Shown one piece after another: positions 9,222 through 17,115 of a stretch of DNA of 45,605 nucleotides. The position numbers were made by a program, and so were the translations under genes. The stretch lies in NCBI GenBank assembly GCA_027064005.1, contig JAMOQM010000031.1:1-45605 (forward strand). The letters are read 5' to 3'. Position 1 is the stretch's first letter, and every line of letters begins with the position of its first letter. The notes beneath the pieces are model-generated. The model was not told where the DNA came from and made no database searches. It saw only the letters and a list, made by a program, of their open reading frames with translations. Source of the stretch: Candidatus Cloacimonadota bacterium (GTDB lineage: Bacteria; Cloacimonadota; Cloacimonadia; Cloacimonadales; JAMOQM01).

Positions 9222-10448
9222 TTAATCATCCAAATTAGGTTGAGTAAAAATTATATCCAATTTTAAATCATCTGTTTGAAAATCGATATTATCAAAATTT
9301 TTTCCTTCTTTTAATGACTTTACTATAATCCCGTAATTATCTTTATCGCCGGAAGTTATAGCTTGAACAATTGGTGTGATATTTATTCTTAATTCCTTAT
9401 CATATTCCAAAGAATCGGTTGTTACGGTTGAACCGGATAAAGATATGTAATTTTCCGAAGATATCGGTAAATCAGGATTTTCAGAAGTTACTAAATATGG
9501 ATAAAACGAAAAAGCATGATCTGTTAAATATTTATCGCTAAGTTCTGTGTGGAGAACTAATTCCGCTTTATTGACAGTAAGTTTTTGATATTCAGAATTG
9601 GAATTTATTCCCGGGAAAAGATTTTGAGGAAGATTAAATTTGAAGAACATTCTGGTGGGGGAGATGTTAGAAATTGTTAATCCTTGAATTTCATCTGTAG
9701 AAATTTGTTCATTAATAATAAAAGTATCGTAAGCCGGTGGTCTAAAATAAGTTACATCAACTGTATCCGTTTCTGTTCTATAAGTAAATGAAAGATGAGG
9801 TTGAACAAGATTTTCCGATGAATTCAATTCCAAATAATTTGTTTCCGGATCATGATAATAATCTTGCTGTAAAACCATTAATAGACCGTTATTTAACGAA
9901 TCTGCTGATATCCAAGTATTTAGTAATTCTTTAAAGTTATTTATTGCTTCATTATCGGAATTAATATCAAATACAAGGGAATCGTTTTCTATTGTGTAAT
10001 CTGTTAAGATAAAAGGATTAGCTGAAATTTCATCAGGATTATCCCAATTTTCATCAGATGTTGCTTTGAATTTATTAGCTTTATTTTCATCCCAATTTTG
10101 TAATATTTCTGAAAAATTAAATTCATTGGGATTCAATAGTGAATTTTTAGTAAATGGAAAACTCAGTCGTAAATGTGTTAAAGTTACAATTGAATCAGGT
10201 AAATTTGTGAATTTTAAAAGTACCTTTGCTTCTTTAGAATTGTTTGTTCCTAAAAATAAAGATGTGTTATTTGCATAATTTTCGGTTGTATCCTGAAAAC
10301 TATATTGATTTGTAAAACAAGAATCAGGAATTGTTATCATAGTTGGTGTTATTCCCGAACCAACAAATCCCACCGTATTTTTTGATGAATCTATGCAAGA
10401 TGTGAGTAGGAAAAGTGTTCCTATAATTAAGATAATACATTGTTTCAT
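9222..10448 (-). CDS. Large exported lipoprotein with DNRLRE-like repeats
   Basis: The 408-residue protein has a lipoprotein signal peptide with Cys18 (FLLTSC). The rest looks beta-rich and appears to contain two related halves of about 180 residues, each with segments of the type AKVLLKFTNLPDSIVTLTHLRLSF and MFFKFNLPQNL...VNKAELVLHTEL. This resembles DNRLRE-type domains, beta-sandwich modules often found on exported proteins; I call it similar rather than a proven member. The last gene before it on the strand is dnaA, and the non-coding stretch between them holds the proposed DnaA-trio. A good GGAG site precedes the ATG. Its function is unknown. Confidence 0.65.
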   Translation of the reverse strand: MKQCIILIIGTLFLLTSCIDSSKNTVGFVGSGITPTMITIPDSCFTNQYSFQDTTENYANNTSLFLGTNNSKEAKVLLKFTNLPDSIVTLTHLRLSFPFTKNSLLNPNEFNFSEILQNWDENKANKFKATSDENWDNPDEISANPFILTDYTIENDSLVFDINSDNEAINNFKELLNTWISADSLNNGLLMVLQQDYYHDPETNYLELNSSENLVQPHLSFTYRTETDTVDVTYFRPPAYDTFIINEQISTDEIQGLTISNISPTRMFFKFNLPQNLFPGINSNSEYQKLTVNKAELVLHTELSDKYLTDHAFSFYPYLVTSENPDLPISSENYISLSGSTVTTDSLEYDKELRINITPIVQAITSGDKDNYGIIVKSLKEGKNFDNIDFQTDDLKLDIIFTQPNLDD

Positions 10449-10703
10449 ATTATTATTACTCCTTTTAATTAAAATATAGTAGTAGTAGTAGAGTGTGTGT
10501 ATTAGTGGACAATAGAGGTTTTCGTTCTCTTAAAACCTTTAAATACATACATTTATAGTTTTTATAAATTTGTGGACAATTTGTAAATAAGATGTTTATA
10601 TAATTGATGTTATTCACTTTACGTAAATTAGCTATGGTAAAAAAATACTTTATAGACATTAATAAACATTTATTCATGTGTATAAGTGAATATCTTAAAA
10701 ATA
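10449..10703. other. oriC: Downstream half of putative bipartite oriC (DnaA-trio region)
   Basis: This is non-coding sequence just 3' of dnaA. On the dnaA strand it reads: DnaA-like box TTGTCCACA (complement of 10571-10579), box TTGTCCACT (complement of 10504-10512), a 12-base spacer, then five TAG triplets on the opposite strand (10477-10491), then AT-only DNA (10461-10476 region). Order and polarity match the basal unwinding unit of Bacillus subtilis oriC (box, spacer, DnaA-trio, AT-rich unwinding site). An 80-codon open frame across this stretch (10465-10707, minus) has no recognisable features and I do not consider it a gene. Confidence 0.6.
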
Positions 10704-12032
10704 TCATTGTTTTATTTCTTTAATTAAGCTTTCAATTTCGATTCTAAAATCATTATCTTCTTTGAATTTTTTCTCAACTGTTTTTTTGGCATGTAAAACG
10801 GTGGTGTGATCTTTACGTTTATAATAAAGTGCAATTTCTTTGAGAGAAAGTTGAGGAATTAAAAGGTTTGATAAATACATGGCAATTTGTCGAGGAAAGG
10901 CAATATTTTTTTTTCTTGTTTTATCTAATAATTGATAAGCTGTTATTTTGAAATGTACGCATATTTTCTTAAGAATTAAATCCATACTTATATCTTGAAT
11001 TTTATCTGAAATCATATCACTCAAAACTTCTGTAGCAATTTCTCTGGTAATATCAACAGTGTTAATCTTATTATAAGATGCGTAAGCTGATATTCGAATT
11101 AATGAGCCTTCAAGAGTTCTAATATTATTGTAAATATGTTCAGCGATAAATTCCATAACATCATCTTGTAATTGAATGTTATCAGATTCTGCTTTTTTAC
11201 GTAAAATAGCGACTCTGGTTTCGAAATCAGGTGTTTTTAAGTCTGCTAATAATCCCCACTCAAATCTTGTTACAAGTCTTTTCTCTAAATCGGCAATATC
11301 TTTTGGCGGGCGATCACTTGTCATAACAATTTGTTTTTTACGGTCATATAAAGCATTAAAGGTGTGGAAAAATTCTTCTTGAGTACCTTCTTTTTTTGCC
11401 ATAAAGTGAATATCGTCAATAAGTAAAACATCTATATTTCTATATTTATTTCTAAATTTTGGCATTGAATTACTTCGAAGTGCATCAATCATTTCATTTG
11501 TAAAAGATTCACTTGAGGTGTAATATACTTTTTTATTACTCATTTCTTTTAAAACAAAATTACCAATAGCTTGCATTAGGTGAGTTTTTCCCATTCCGGA
11601 TTCACCGTAAATAAATAAAGGATTGTAAATATTTCCAGGAGATTCAGCCACTGCCATGGAAGCGGAATGAGCAAAATTATTACTTTTACCGACAATAAAT
11701 TCTTCAAAAGTGTATTTATAATTCAATTTAGGTTTTTCAAAAGAACTGTTTTTTTGTAAATTTTCGACAACTTTTTCTTTTGATATTAATTCATTTGGGG
11801 TAAACCTAATTTCATATTTTACTTTAAAAATATTATTGCTAATTTCCGAAATCAAGGATGTATAATTTTTATTAAGAAAATCTGCTGCAAATTTTGTCTG
11901 AACTTTAATTAATAAAACATTATCCTTAAAAGAAATAAATTTTGTGTTTTTAAACCAGGTCTGAAAGCTTCTTGGATCAATTTTTTCTTCTAAAGATAGA
12001 AGTAATTGCTCCCAAATACTTTTTTCATCCAT
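10704..12032 (-). CDS. dnaA: Chromosomal replication initiator DnaA
   Basis: This AAA+ initiator binds DnaA boxes and opens oriC. Domain I is at the N-terminus (EKSIWEQLLLSLEEKIDPRSFQTWF). Domain III has Walker A in the form GESGMGKTH, Walker B LLIDDIHF and the arginine-finger region RLVTRFEWGL. Domain IV ends with RQIAMYLSN...LSLKEIALYYKRKDHTTVLHA. I place the start at the ATG at 12032 rather than the one at 12059, because AGAGGA (complement of 12041-12047) stands 8 bases upstream and the protein then begins MDEKSIWEQ, the normal N-terminus. The DNA-contact signature has KRKDHTT where GGRDHTT is usual, while the DHTT contact residues are kept. Exact DnaA boxes lie upstream, so autoregulation is likely. 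Confidence 0.97.
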   Translation of the reverse strand: MDEKSIWEQLLLSLEEKIDPRSFQTWFKNTKFISFKDNVLLIKVQTKFAADFLNKNYTSLISEISNNIFKVKYEIRFTPNELISKEKVVENLQKNSSFEKPKLNYKYTFEEFIVGKSNNFAHSASMAVAESPGNIYNPLFIYGESGMGKTHLMQAIGNFVLKEMSNKKVYYTSSESFTNEMIDALRSNSMPKFRNKYRNIDVLLIDDIHFMAKKEGTQEEFFHTFNALYDRKKQIVMTSDRPPKDIADLEKRLVTRFEWGLLADLKTPDFETRVAILRKKAESDNIQLQDDVMEFIAEHIYNNIRTLEGSLIRISAYASYNKINTVDITREIATEVLSDMISDKIQDISMDLILKKICVHFKITAYQLLDKTRKKNIAFPRQIAMYLSNLLIPQLSLKEIALYYKRKDHTTVLHAKKTVEKKFKEDNDFRIEIESLIKEIKQ

Positions 12033-12049
12033 ATCAATTATCCTCTTTG

Positions 12050-12248
12050 TTATCCACACGGTTTATAAAACAAGAATTTCTATCAACAATGTATATAACT
12101 TAATGTATTTTGGTATTTTATATAAATCGTGGATTGTTAATCCACAGATTGTCCACACTAAAAAAAATAATTGTGGATAAATAATTAAATAAAATCATAA
12201 CAAATTTTTAAAAATCTTTTTTATTGTCAAGATATGAAGTGTGGATAA
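12050..12248. promoter_or_regulatory. oriC: DnaA-box cluster upstream of dnaA (oriC upstream half)
   Basis: Three exact TTATCCACA boxes occur: 12050-12058 (plus), and on the complement 12172-12180 and 12240-12248. One-mismatch boxes lie at 12138-12146 (TAATCCACA) and 12149-12157 (TTGTCCACA). The remaining DNA up to the permease gene at 12397 is almost pure A/T (about 12249-12320), with a TTGACT hexamer at 12322-12327 that could serve the permease. This would both regulate dnaA and form the upstream part of the replication origin. The whole gap 12060-12396 contains no plausible gene. Confidence 0.8.
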
Positions 12249-12396
12249 GTATAATATTATAATTTTTTTTTTTAAGAATATTTTTTACTTTGAAAATTTT
12301 AAGCGTTTAAAATTAATTATTTTGACTTAATATACTTTTTTTGTACTTTTTGTTTTTAGAAAGAAAATCAACAAAATAAAGAAGTTAGGAGGAAAA

Positions 12397-14229
12397 ATGG
12401 CACTTAAAAAAGGTTTGGGTTTATTGGATGTTTTTAGTATCGCTACAGGAGCAATGATTAGTTCAGGGATTTTTATTTTACCGGGATTAGCTTTTGCAAA
12501 AACCGGTCCTTCGGTTGTAATATCTTATTTTATTGCCGGATTATTTGCTCTTACCGGATTATTTAGTATTGCTGAACTTTCTTCCGCAATGCCGAAAGCG
12601 GGTGGTGATTATTATTTTATTACTCGGTCAATGGGACCAATTGCCGGAACAATTTCGGGGCTTTTAAGTTGGTTTTCACTTTCTTTAAAAAGTTCATTTG
12701 CTTTAATAGGTATGGCTGAATTATTAACATTGTTTTATCCTGTAAATATCCATATTGCAGCTATCGGATTTACTTTGATTTTTTTAACTTTAAATATCTT
12801 CGGGGTTGAGAAAGTTGGCCACACTCAAACAGGGTTAGTTGGTATTTTACTTCTGGTAATCGGGATTTTTGTATTTTTAGGGATTCCAAATATCAAAATC
12901 AGTAATTTCGAACCGTTTACTTTTAACGGAAAATCATCAATTTTTTCGACGGCCGGATTTGTGTTTATTTCTTATGGAGGTTTATTAAAAGTTGCGTCTG
13001 TTGCTGAAGAAATAAAAAAGCCTGGTAAAAATATCATTAAAGGGATGTTAATTTCTATTATTGTGGTTGTTATAATGTATTTTCTAATGCTTTTAGTCAC
13101 GGTAGGCGTATTATCAGCTTCAGAATTATCCGGATCACTAACACCGGTTGCAAATGCTGCCAGAAAATTTATGGGAAAACCGGGAATGTATTTAATGCAA
13201 TTAGCCGCAATTACAGCCTTTATTTCTACCGCAAATGCCGGTTTGTTAGCTGCTTCAAGATATCCCTTAGCATTAAGTAGAGATAGATTATTACCGGGGT
13301 TTTTAAATAAAGTCAGCGAGAAATATAGATCACCGTATTCCGCTTTAATCGTTACCGCCGGATTTATGATAGTAACTTTGTTTTTAAATCTTGATGTATT
13401 GATAAAAGTTGCTTCTACTGTTTTAATAATGACCTATATTTTATCCAATTTTTCCGTAATTATTTTACGAGAGAGTAAGTTGCAAAATTATCGTCCTATT
13501 TTTAAATCCCCACTTTATCCTTGGGTTCAATTTATTGGCATTATCGGATTTGTTTTTTTATTAGTGGAAATGGGATTTTTGGCATTGATTATTAGTTTGG
13601 GATTGATTATTTTAGGTCTGTTTGTTTATTTGGTTTATGGACGAAAATCACAAATAAAAGAATATGCTTTATTACATTTGATTGGAAGAATGTTGAATAG
13701 AAAATTAACGTCTCATAAACTTCAAACCGAATTAAAAAACGTTATTCTGGAAAGAGATGAGATTGAGTTGGATTTTTTTGATAAATTAGTTAAGGATGCT
13801 ATAGTTTTAGATATTCAAGATAATTTTTCTTTTGATGAAGCAATTAAACTTTTTTCAGACAAAATTTCTCAAAAATATAAGATAAATAATGATGAAGTTT
13901 TTAATGCTTTTATGGAAAGAGAAAGCCAAGGAAGTACCATTATTACAGAAGAGGTTGCTGTTCCACATATTATTTTAAAAGGTAAGCATAAATTTGGATT
14001 GTTATTAGCTCGCTCTAAACAGGGAATCTTTAATAATGATAGCAAAATTACCGCCTTTTTTGTGTTATTTGGAACTTTGGATGATAGGATTTATCATCTT
14101 CGATCTTTAGCTTCTATTGCTCAAATATGTCAAAATGAAAAGTTTGTGAATTTATGGAAAAACGCTAAAAATGTAAATGATATGAGAGATTTAATTTCAA
14201 TAATTCCAAGAAAAAGAAATAAATTCTAA
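12397..14229 (+). CDS. APC-family amino-acid permease fused to a PTS EIIA domain
   Basis: The 610-residue protein starts after a strong AGGAGG site. Residues 1 to about 430 form an APC-superfamily transporter of 12 predicted helices; the N-terminal GLLDVFSIATGAMISSGIFILPG carries the substrate-binding TM1 glycine motif. After a basic linker, residues of about 460-605 form a type-2 PTS EIIA domain: RESQGSTIITEEVAVPH, with His524 at the phosphorylation position, and a C-terminal HLRSLASIAQ segment. No PTS permease components are adjacent. The likely reading is an amino-acid transporter whose activity is gated by phosphorylation of His524 in a regulatory PTS. It is transcribed away from dnaA and the origin; codon use looks like its neighbours. 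Confidence 0.87.
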   Translation: MALKKGLGLLDVFSIATGAMISSGIFILPGLAFAKTGPSVVISYFIAGLFALTGLFSIAELSSAMPKAGGDYYFITRSMGPIAGTISGLLSWFSLSLKSSFALIGMAELLTLFYPVNIHIAAIGFTLIFLTLNIFGVEKVGHTQTGLVGILLLVIGIFVFLGIPNIKISNFEPFTFNGKSSIFSTAGFVFISYGGLLKVASVAEEIKKPGKNIIKGMLISIIVVVIMYFLMLLVTVGVLSASELSGSLTPVANAARKFMGKPGMYLMQLAAITAFISTANAGLLAASRYPLALSRDRLLPGFLNKVSEKYRSPYSALIVTAGFMIVTLFLNLDVLIKVASTVLIMTYILSNFSVIILRESKLQNYRPIFKSPLYPWVQFIGIIGFVFLLVEMGFLALIISLGLIILGLFVYLVYGRKSQIKEYALLHLIGRMLNRKLTSHKLQTELKNVILERDEIELDFFDKLVKDAIVLDIQDNFSFDEAIKLFSDKISQKYKINNDEVFNAFMERESQGSTIITEEVAVPHIILKGKHKFGLLLARSKQGIFNNDSKITAFFVLFGTLDDRIYHLRSLASIAQICQNEKFVNLWKNAKNVNDMRDLISIIPRKRNKF

Positions 14230-14505
14230 TAATAATTTAAATAAAAAAAAAGATGGTTGATTTTGGGGATTATAATCAACCATGCTTTTTAAGTAAGAGG
14301 TAATTAAAAATTAAAAGGATTATCCAGTTAATCTTTATTTACTAAGCAATATTTGTGCCAAACAAAGTTTTGGTTAGTTAAAGTATTGTTTTCCAATAAT
14401 ATAAATAAATATCTTTAAAAGCTGGAGACGTTGAATAATTTCACAACGTTGTTCTTTATCAACACTAATGTTGAAAAGTATCTTCATTATGTAGTATTTG
14501 AAATA
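14230..14505. other. Intergenic stretch with hairpins, no gene seen
   Basis: This 276-base non-coding gap lies between two convergent genes. It contains a 10-bp hairpin (14253-14283) and, nearer the sigma-factor gene, alternating GTTG/CAAC blocks (14429-14473) that can form several mutually exclusive short stems. I see no open frame or recognised RNA family. The structures may be terminators for the two converging transcripts or part of a small RNA. Confidence 0.4.
14253..14290 (+). terminator. Hairpin terminator after the permease gene
   Basis: A perfect 10-bp stem (14253-14262 with 14274-14283, ATGGTTGATT and its complement) with an 11-base loop is followed after two bases by five T residues. 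It lies 24 bases after the permease stop codon, and the A-run before it would let it act in the other direction too. Confidence 0.6.
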
Positions 14506-15372
14506 TTATAAGTTTTTATTTATAATCAAATCTATATCGTTTTCTAATTCTTTATAGGAATCTTCATAAATTTTTTTTATAGATTCTTTTTGTATTTGTC
14601 TAATCCGTTCTCGAGATAAACCTAATTGTTTTGCAATTTCAGCAAAATTCTTTTCTTTGTTGTCGTCCAATCCAAAATAAGACCTCAAAATATATTCATT
14701 TCTTTCCGGAAGTTTTTTAATTAAATCGTTAATTTTCTTCTTTAATTTTTCTTCTTTATATTGCTTATTTGGATCAAGATTGTTAGGATCGGATAAAAAA
14801 GTGTTTATGGTAATATTTTTAGTTTTAAGGTTATTTGACTCACTATCTAAAGAAACTGTTTCAGGAATTTGTCTTTGAACCTTCGCCAAAGTTTTTAAAT
14901 CAATGTTTGATTGTTTAGAGATTTCTTCATTTGAAGCTTGTTCTCCTGTTTTTTGATATATATTTTCTCTTGTTTTTCTGATTTTATTATTTACATTGTT
15001 TTTTCCGAGCGGGACAATTATCATTGATTTATTGTTACTTATTGCAGCGTTAATTCTCTGTTTTATCCACCAAACTGCGTATGAAATAAGTTTAATATTT
15101 TTATCAGGATCGAATTTTTCTATTGCTTTTATTAAACCTTGATTTCCTTCACTAATTAATTCATTAAAAGATAAACCTCGGTTTTGGTATTTTGTTGCGA
15201 CTCTAACAACGAATTTAAGGTTAGATTCAATTAATTTATTTAATGCTTCTTTATCACCGTTTTTGGCTTTAATAGCAAGCTTATTTTCTTCTTCTCTGCT
15301 CAAAGTAGGTATTTTGGAAATATCTTTGAGATATTGTTGTAAACCTTTATCGTTATATACATTTTCACTCAT
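14506..15372 (-). CDS. Compact primary-type sigma-70 factor
   Basis: The 288-residue protein has region 1.2 (LQQYLKDISKIPTLSREEE), region 2 (KFVVRVATKYQNRGLSFNELISEGNQGLIKAIEKF, then SYAVWWIKQRI), region 3, and region 4 with PERNEYILRSYFGL and the helix-turn-helix NFAEIAKQLGLSRERIRQI. It lacks region 1.1 and the large non-conserved insert. This is the size and layout of the short RpoD proteins of FCB bacteria and of RpoS/SigB-like group 2 factors. Whether it is the housekeeping sigma or an alternative one cannot be settled from this window. It lies 3 bases after a MerR-type regulator and at the end of a four-gene minus-strand unit with envelope hydrolase and acylphosphatase genes. Confidence 0.85.
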   Translation of the reverse strand: MSENVYNDKGLQQYLKDISKIPTLSREEENKLAIKAKNGDKEALNKLIESNLKFVVRVATKYQNRGLSFNELISEGNQGLIKAIEKFDPDKNIKLISYAVWWIKQRINAAISNNKSMIIVPLGKNNVNNKIRKTRENIYQKTGEQASNEEISKQSNIDLKTLAKVQRQIPETVSLDSESNNLKTKNITINTFLSDPNNLDPNKQYKEEKLKKKINDLIKKLPERNEYILRSYFGLDDNKEKNFAEIAKQLGLSRERIRQIQKESIKKIYEDSYKELENDIDLIINKNL

Positions 15373-15375
15373 AAT

Positions 15376-15669
15376 TTATCCTTGAAATTCATTCAGGTGA
15401 TCTTCTAAAAAATCTATTAACTCATCATCCGACATATTTATTTTTTTTACTAATGAAAAAACTAATCTTACACCGGAAATATTAAAACCCAATTCTTGTG
15501 TCAATTTAATTATGACACTTATTCGTAAAATATCTTCTTTGGTAAAACATCTAAAATTACTTTTATCCCTTTTTGGCTTAATAAGATGTTTTCGTTCGTA
15601 ATTTCTTATTGTCTGTTCGTGAATACCTAATAATTTTGAGACATCACCTATATTTATTGATTTTTGCAT
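15376..15669 (-). CDS. Small MerR-family transcriptional regulator
   Basis: The 97-residue protein consists almost only of a MerR-type winged-helix domain: INIGDVSKLLGIHEQTIRNYERKHLIKPKRDKSNFRCFTKEDILRI. A short helix follows with an acidic tail. There is no cysteine-containing effector region, so it is closer to HspR-like or chaperone-type small MerR proteins than to metal sensors. It is sandwiched between the LysM/M23 gene (4 bases upstream) and the sigma-factor gene (3 bases downstream), so it probably controls this unit or acts together with the sigma factor. The effector is unknown. Confidence 0.85.
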   Translation of the reverse strand: MQKSINIGDVSKLLGIHEQTIRNYERKHLIKPKRDKSNFRCFTKEDILRISVIIKLTQELGFNISGVRLVFSLVKKINMSDDELIDFLEDHLNEFQG

Positions 15670-15673
15670 TAAT

Positions 15674-16777
15674 TTATAAACCTTTTATTACGGTTAACGG
15701 GTCAATTGCTTTTCCTTTTATGCGGTATTCAAAATGGAGGTGAGGTCCGTAAGCGTTTCCACTTTGTCCTAAAGTTGCAATCGGTTGACCTTTTTTTACA
15801 ACATCACCTAATCTAACTAAATTTGTTTCATTATGAGCATAAACCGTCATTATTGAATTCCGGTGTTCCAAAACTATAACATTTCCATAACCTTTTTGAA
15901 TTCCTGCAAAAACAACTTTGCCGTCCAAAACGGCTTTAATCGGTGTTCCCAAAGGTGATGCAATATCAATTCCTTTGTGAGGTCGTCCATTTCTCAAACC
16001 GAATTTGGAGATAACTTTTCCCATAACAGGAATTACAATATCATCATTTTTAACAACTTTAATAGTATTGTCCGGAGTTTTTGATGATTTGTTTTTATAT
16101 TTAAATGAAGAGTAGTTCGATACGAGCAATTTTTGTCCAACAGAAATGTTGTTATTTTTCAAATTATTAATCTTTTTTAATTCATCCAAACTCATTTCAT
16201 GATTTTTAGCGATTCTATAAAGATTATCACCTTTTTTAACAACATAATGTTTTATTTTTTTAGAATTCTTGGAAGAATTTTTTATTTTTTTCACTTCGGT
16301 AGTTTTTACGTTTTTAATTTTATTTTTACTTGAGAGAAAGATTTTTTGATTTACTTTGATATCAAACGAGGCGAGATTATTATATTCAACCAAATCCATT
16401 ACCGGAATTCCAAACATTTTTGATATCCGATATAATGTATCGTGTTTTTTAACAATATAGAAATTTGATTTAGGTATTTTTCTTTGAGTAACGAAAGAAT
16501 TTTCCGTAACTTTTTTTGGAATAAGATATATCTTTTGACCTTGATAAATTTTATCCTGTTTTAAATTATTATAAAGACGTATTTTTTTGATTGGAATATG
16601 GCATTTTTTACTAATTTTTGTTAAGTTATCGCCTTTTTTAACAATGTAATAATCAGACGATTTTGTTATATATGAGGGGTTGCTTTGAAGCGGAAAAAAT
16701 TTTGTGCTAAAAATTAGAAAAAAAATGAGGATGCAGTTAAATTTAGTATTTGATAGTAAAGTTTTCATAATTCTCAT
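15674..16777 (-). CDS. LysM-domain M23 cell-wall endopeptidase
   Basis: The 367-residue protein has an N-terminal signal or anchor segment (about residues 12-30) and three LysM peptidoglycan-binding repeats: YYIVKKGDNLTKIS..., FYIVKKHDTLYRIS... and HYVVKKGDNLYRIA..., at about residues 42-86, 106-150 and 177-220. A basic linker and an M23 (LytM) domain follow (about 250-365), with zinc ligands in RPHKGIDIA and GPHLHFEYR. It should cleave peptide bridges or act as an activator in the periplasm, as NlpD/EnvC-like proteins do, although the active-site residues here look complete. The start overlaps the acylphosphatase gene by 35 bases; the ATG at 16768 is an alternative. Confidence 0.93.
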   Translation of the reverse strand: MRIMKTLLSNTKFNCILIFFLIFSTKFFPLQSNPSYITKSSDYYIVKKGDNLTKISKKCHIPIKKIRLYNNLKQDKIYQGQKIYLIPKKVTENSFVTQRKIPKSNFYIVKKHDTLYRISKMFGIPVMDLVEYNNLASFDIKVNQKIFLSSKNKIKNVKTTEVKKIKNSSKNSKKIKHYVVKKGDNLYRIAKNHEMSLDELKKINNLKNNNISVGQKLLVSNYSSFKYKNKSSKTPDNTIKVVKNDDIVIPVMGKVISKFGLRNGRPHKGIDIASPLGTPIKAVLDGKVVFAGIQKGYGNVIVLEHRNSIMTVYAHNETNLVRLGDVVKKGQPIATLGQSGNAYGPHLHFEYRIKGKAIDPLTVIKGL

Positions 16778-17015
16778 AATCCGTTAAATCTGTTATTTCC
16801 AAATTAAAAACCCAACCGTAATTAGGTCCTTTTCTCATTTTTTTGATAAAATTTTTCATATCATTAATTTCCCCTATTGCGATTATTTTTACTTGCATAG
16901 AAGCGAGGTTTTTGACGTATCCTTTAATATGATTAAGTCGAGCATATTGCTGACAAAAAATTCTAAAGCCAACACCTTGAACTTTTCCGTTTACGATTAT
17001 TTCTTTTGCAACCAT
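16743..17015 (-). CDS. acyP: Acylphosphatase
   Basis: This 90-residue cytosolic enzyme hydrolyses acyl phosphates. It shows the two catalytic motifs of the family: VNGKVQGVGFR with the phosphate-binding arginine and GYVKNL with the catalytic asparagine. Length is normal. It is the first gene of the minus-strand unit that continues with the LysM/M23 hydrolase, MerR regulator and sigma factor. It diverges from rsmG across 100 bases that contain two back-to-back TTGACA hexamers. Confidence 0.93.
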   Translation of the reverse strand: MVAKEIIVNGKVQGVGFRIFCQQYARLNHIKGYVKNLASMQVKIIAIGEINDMKNFIKKMRKGPNYGWVFNLEITDLTDYENYENFTIKY

Positions 17016-17063
17016 TAAGATACCTCTTCTCTTTTTATGATATTAAAAATAGAGGTTTAAGAC

Positions 17064-17086
17064 TGTCAATAGATTTTCACTTGACA
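17064..17086. promoter_or_regulatory. Divergent TTGACA promoter pair (acyP / rsmG)
   Basis: TTGACA occurs on the minus strand (complement of 17064-17069), with TAATAT 18 bases further on that strand, facing acyP. It also occurs on the plus strand at 17081-17086 facing rsmG, without a good -10 at 17 bases. Positions suit divergent promoters; the -10 elements are uncertain. Confidence 0.45.
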
Positions 17087-17115
17087 CATCAAATAGAAAA
17101 ATAATTCAACGAATT

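Noticed and set aside
10465-10707. An 80-residue open frame on the minus strand between dnaA and the lipoprotein gene
   Set aside because: It overlaps the proposed DnaA-trio and boxes, has no recognisable domain and its composition is that of random AT-rich DNA.
12060-12396. A riboswitch leader for the permease gene
   Set aside because: The region is dominated by DnaA boxes and homopolymeric A/T; no stem-rich leader or terminator hairpin precedes the gene.
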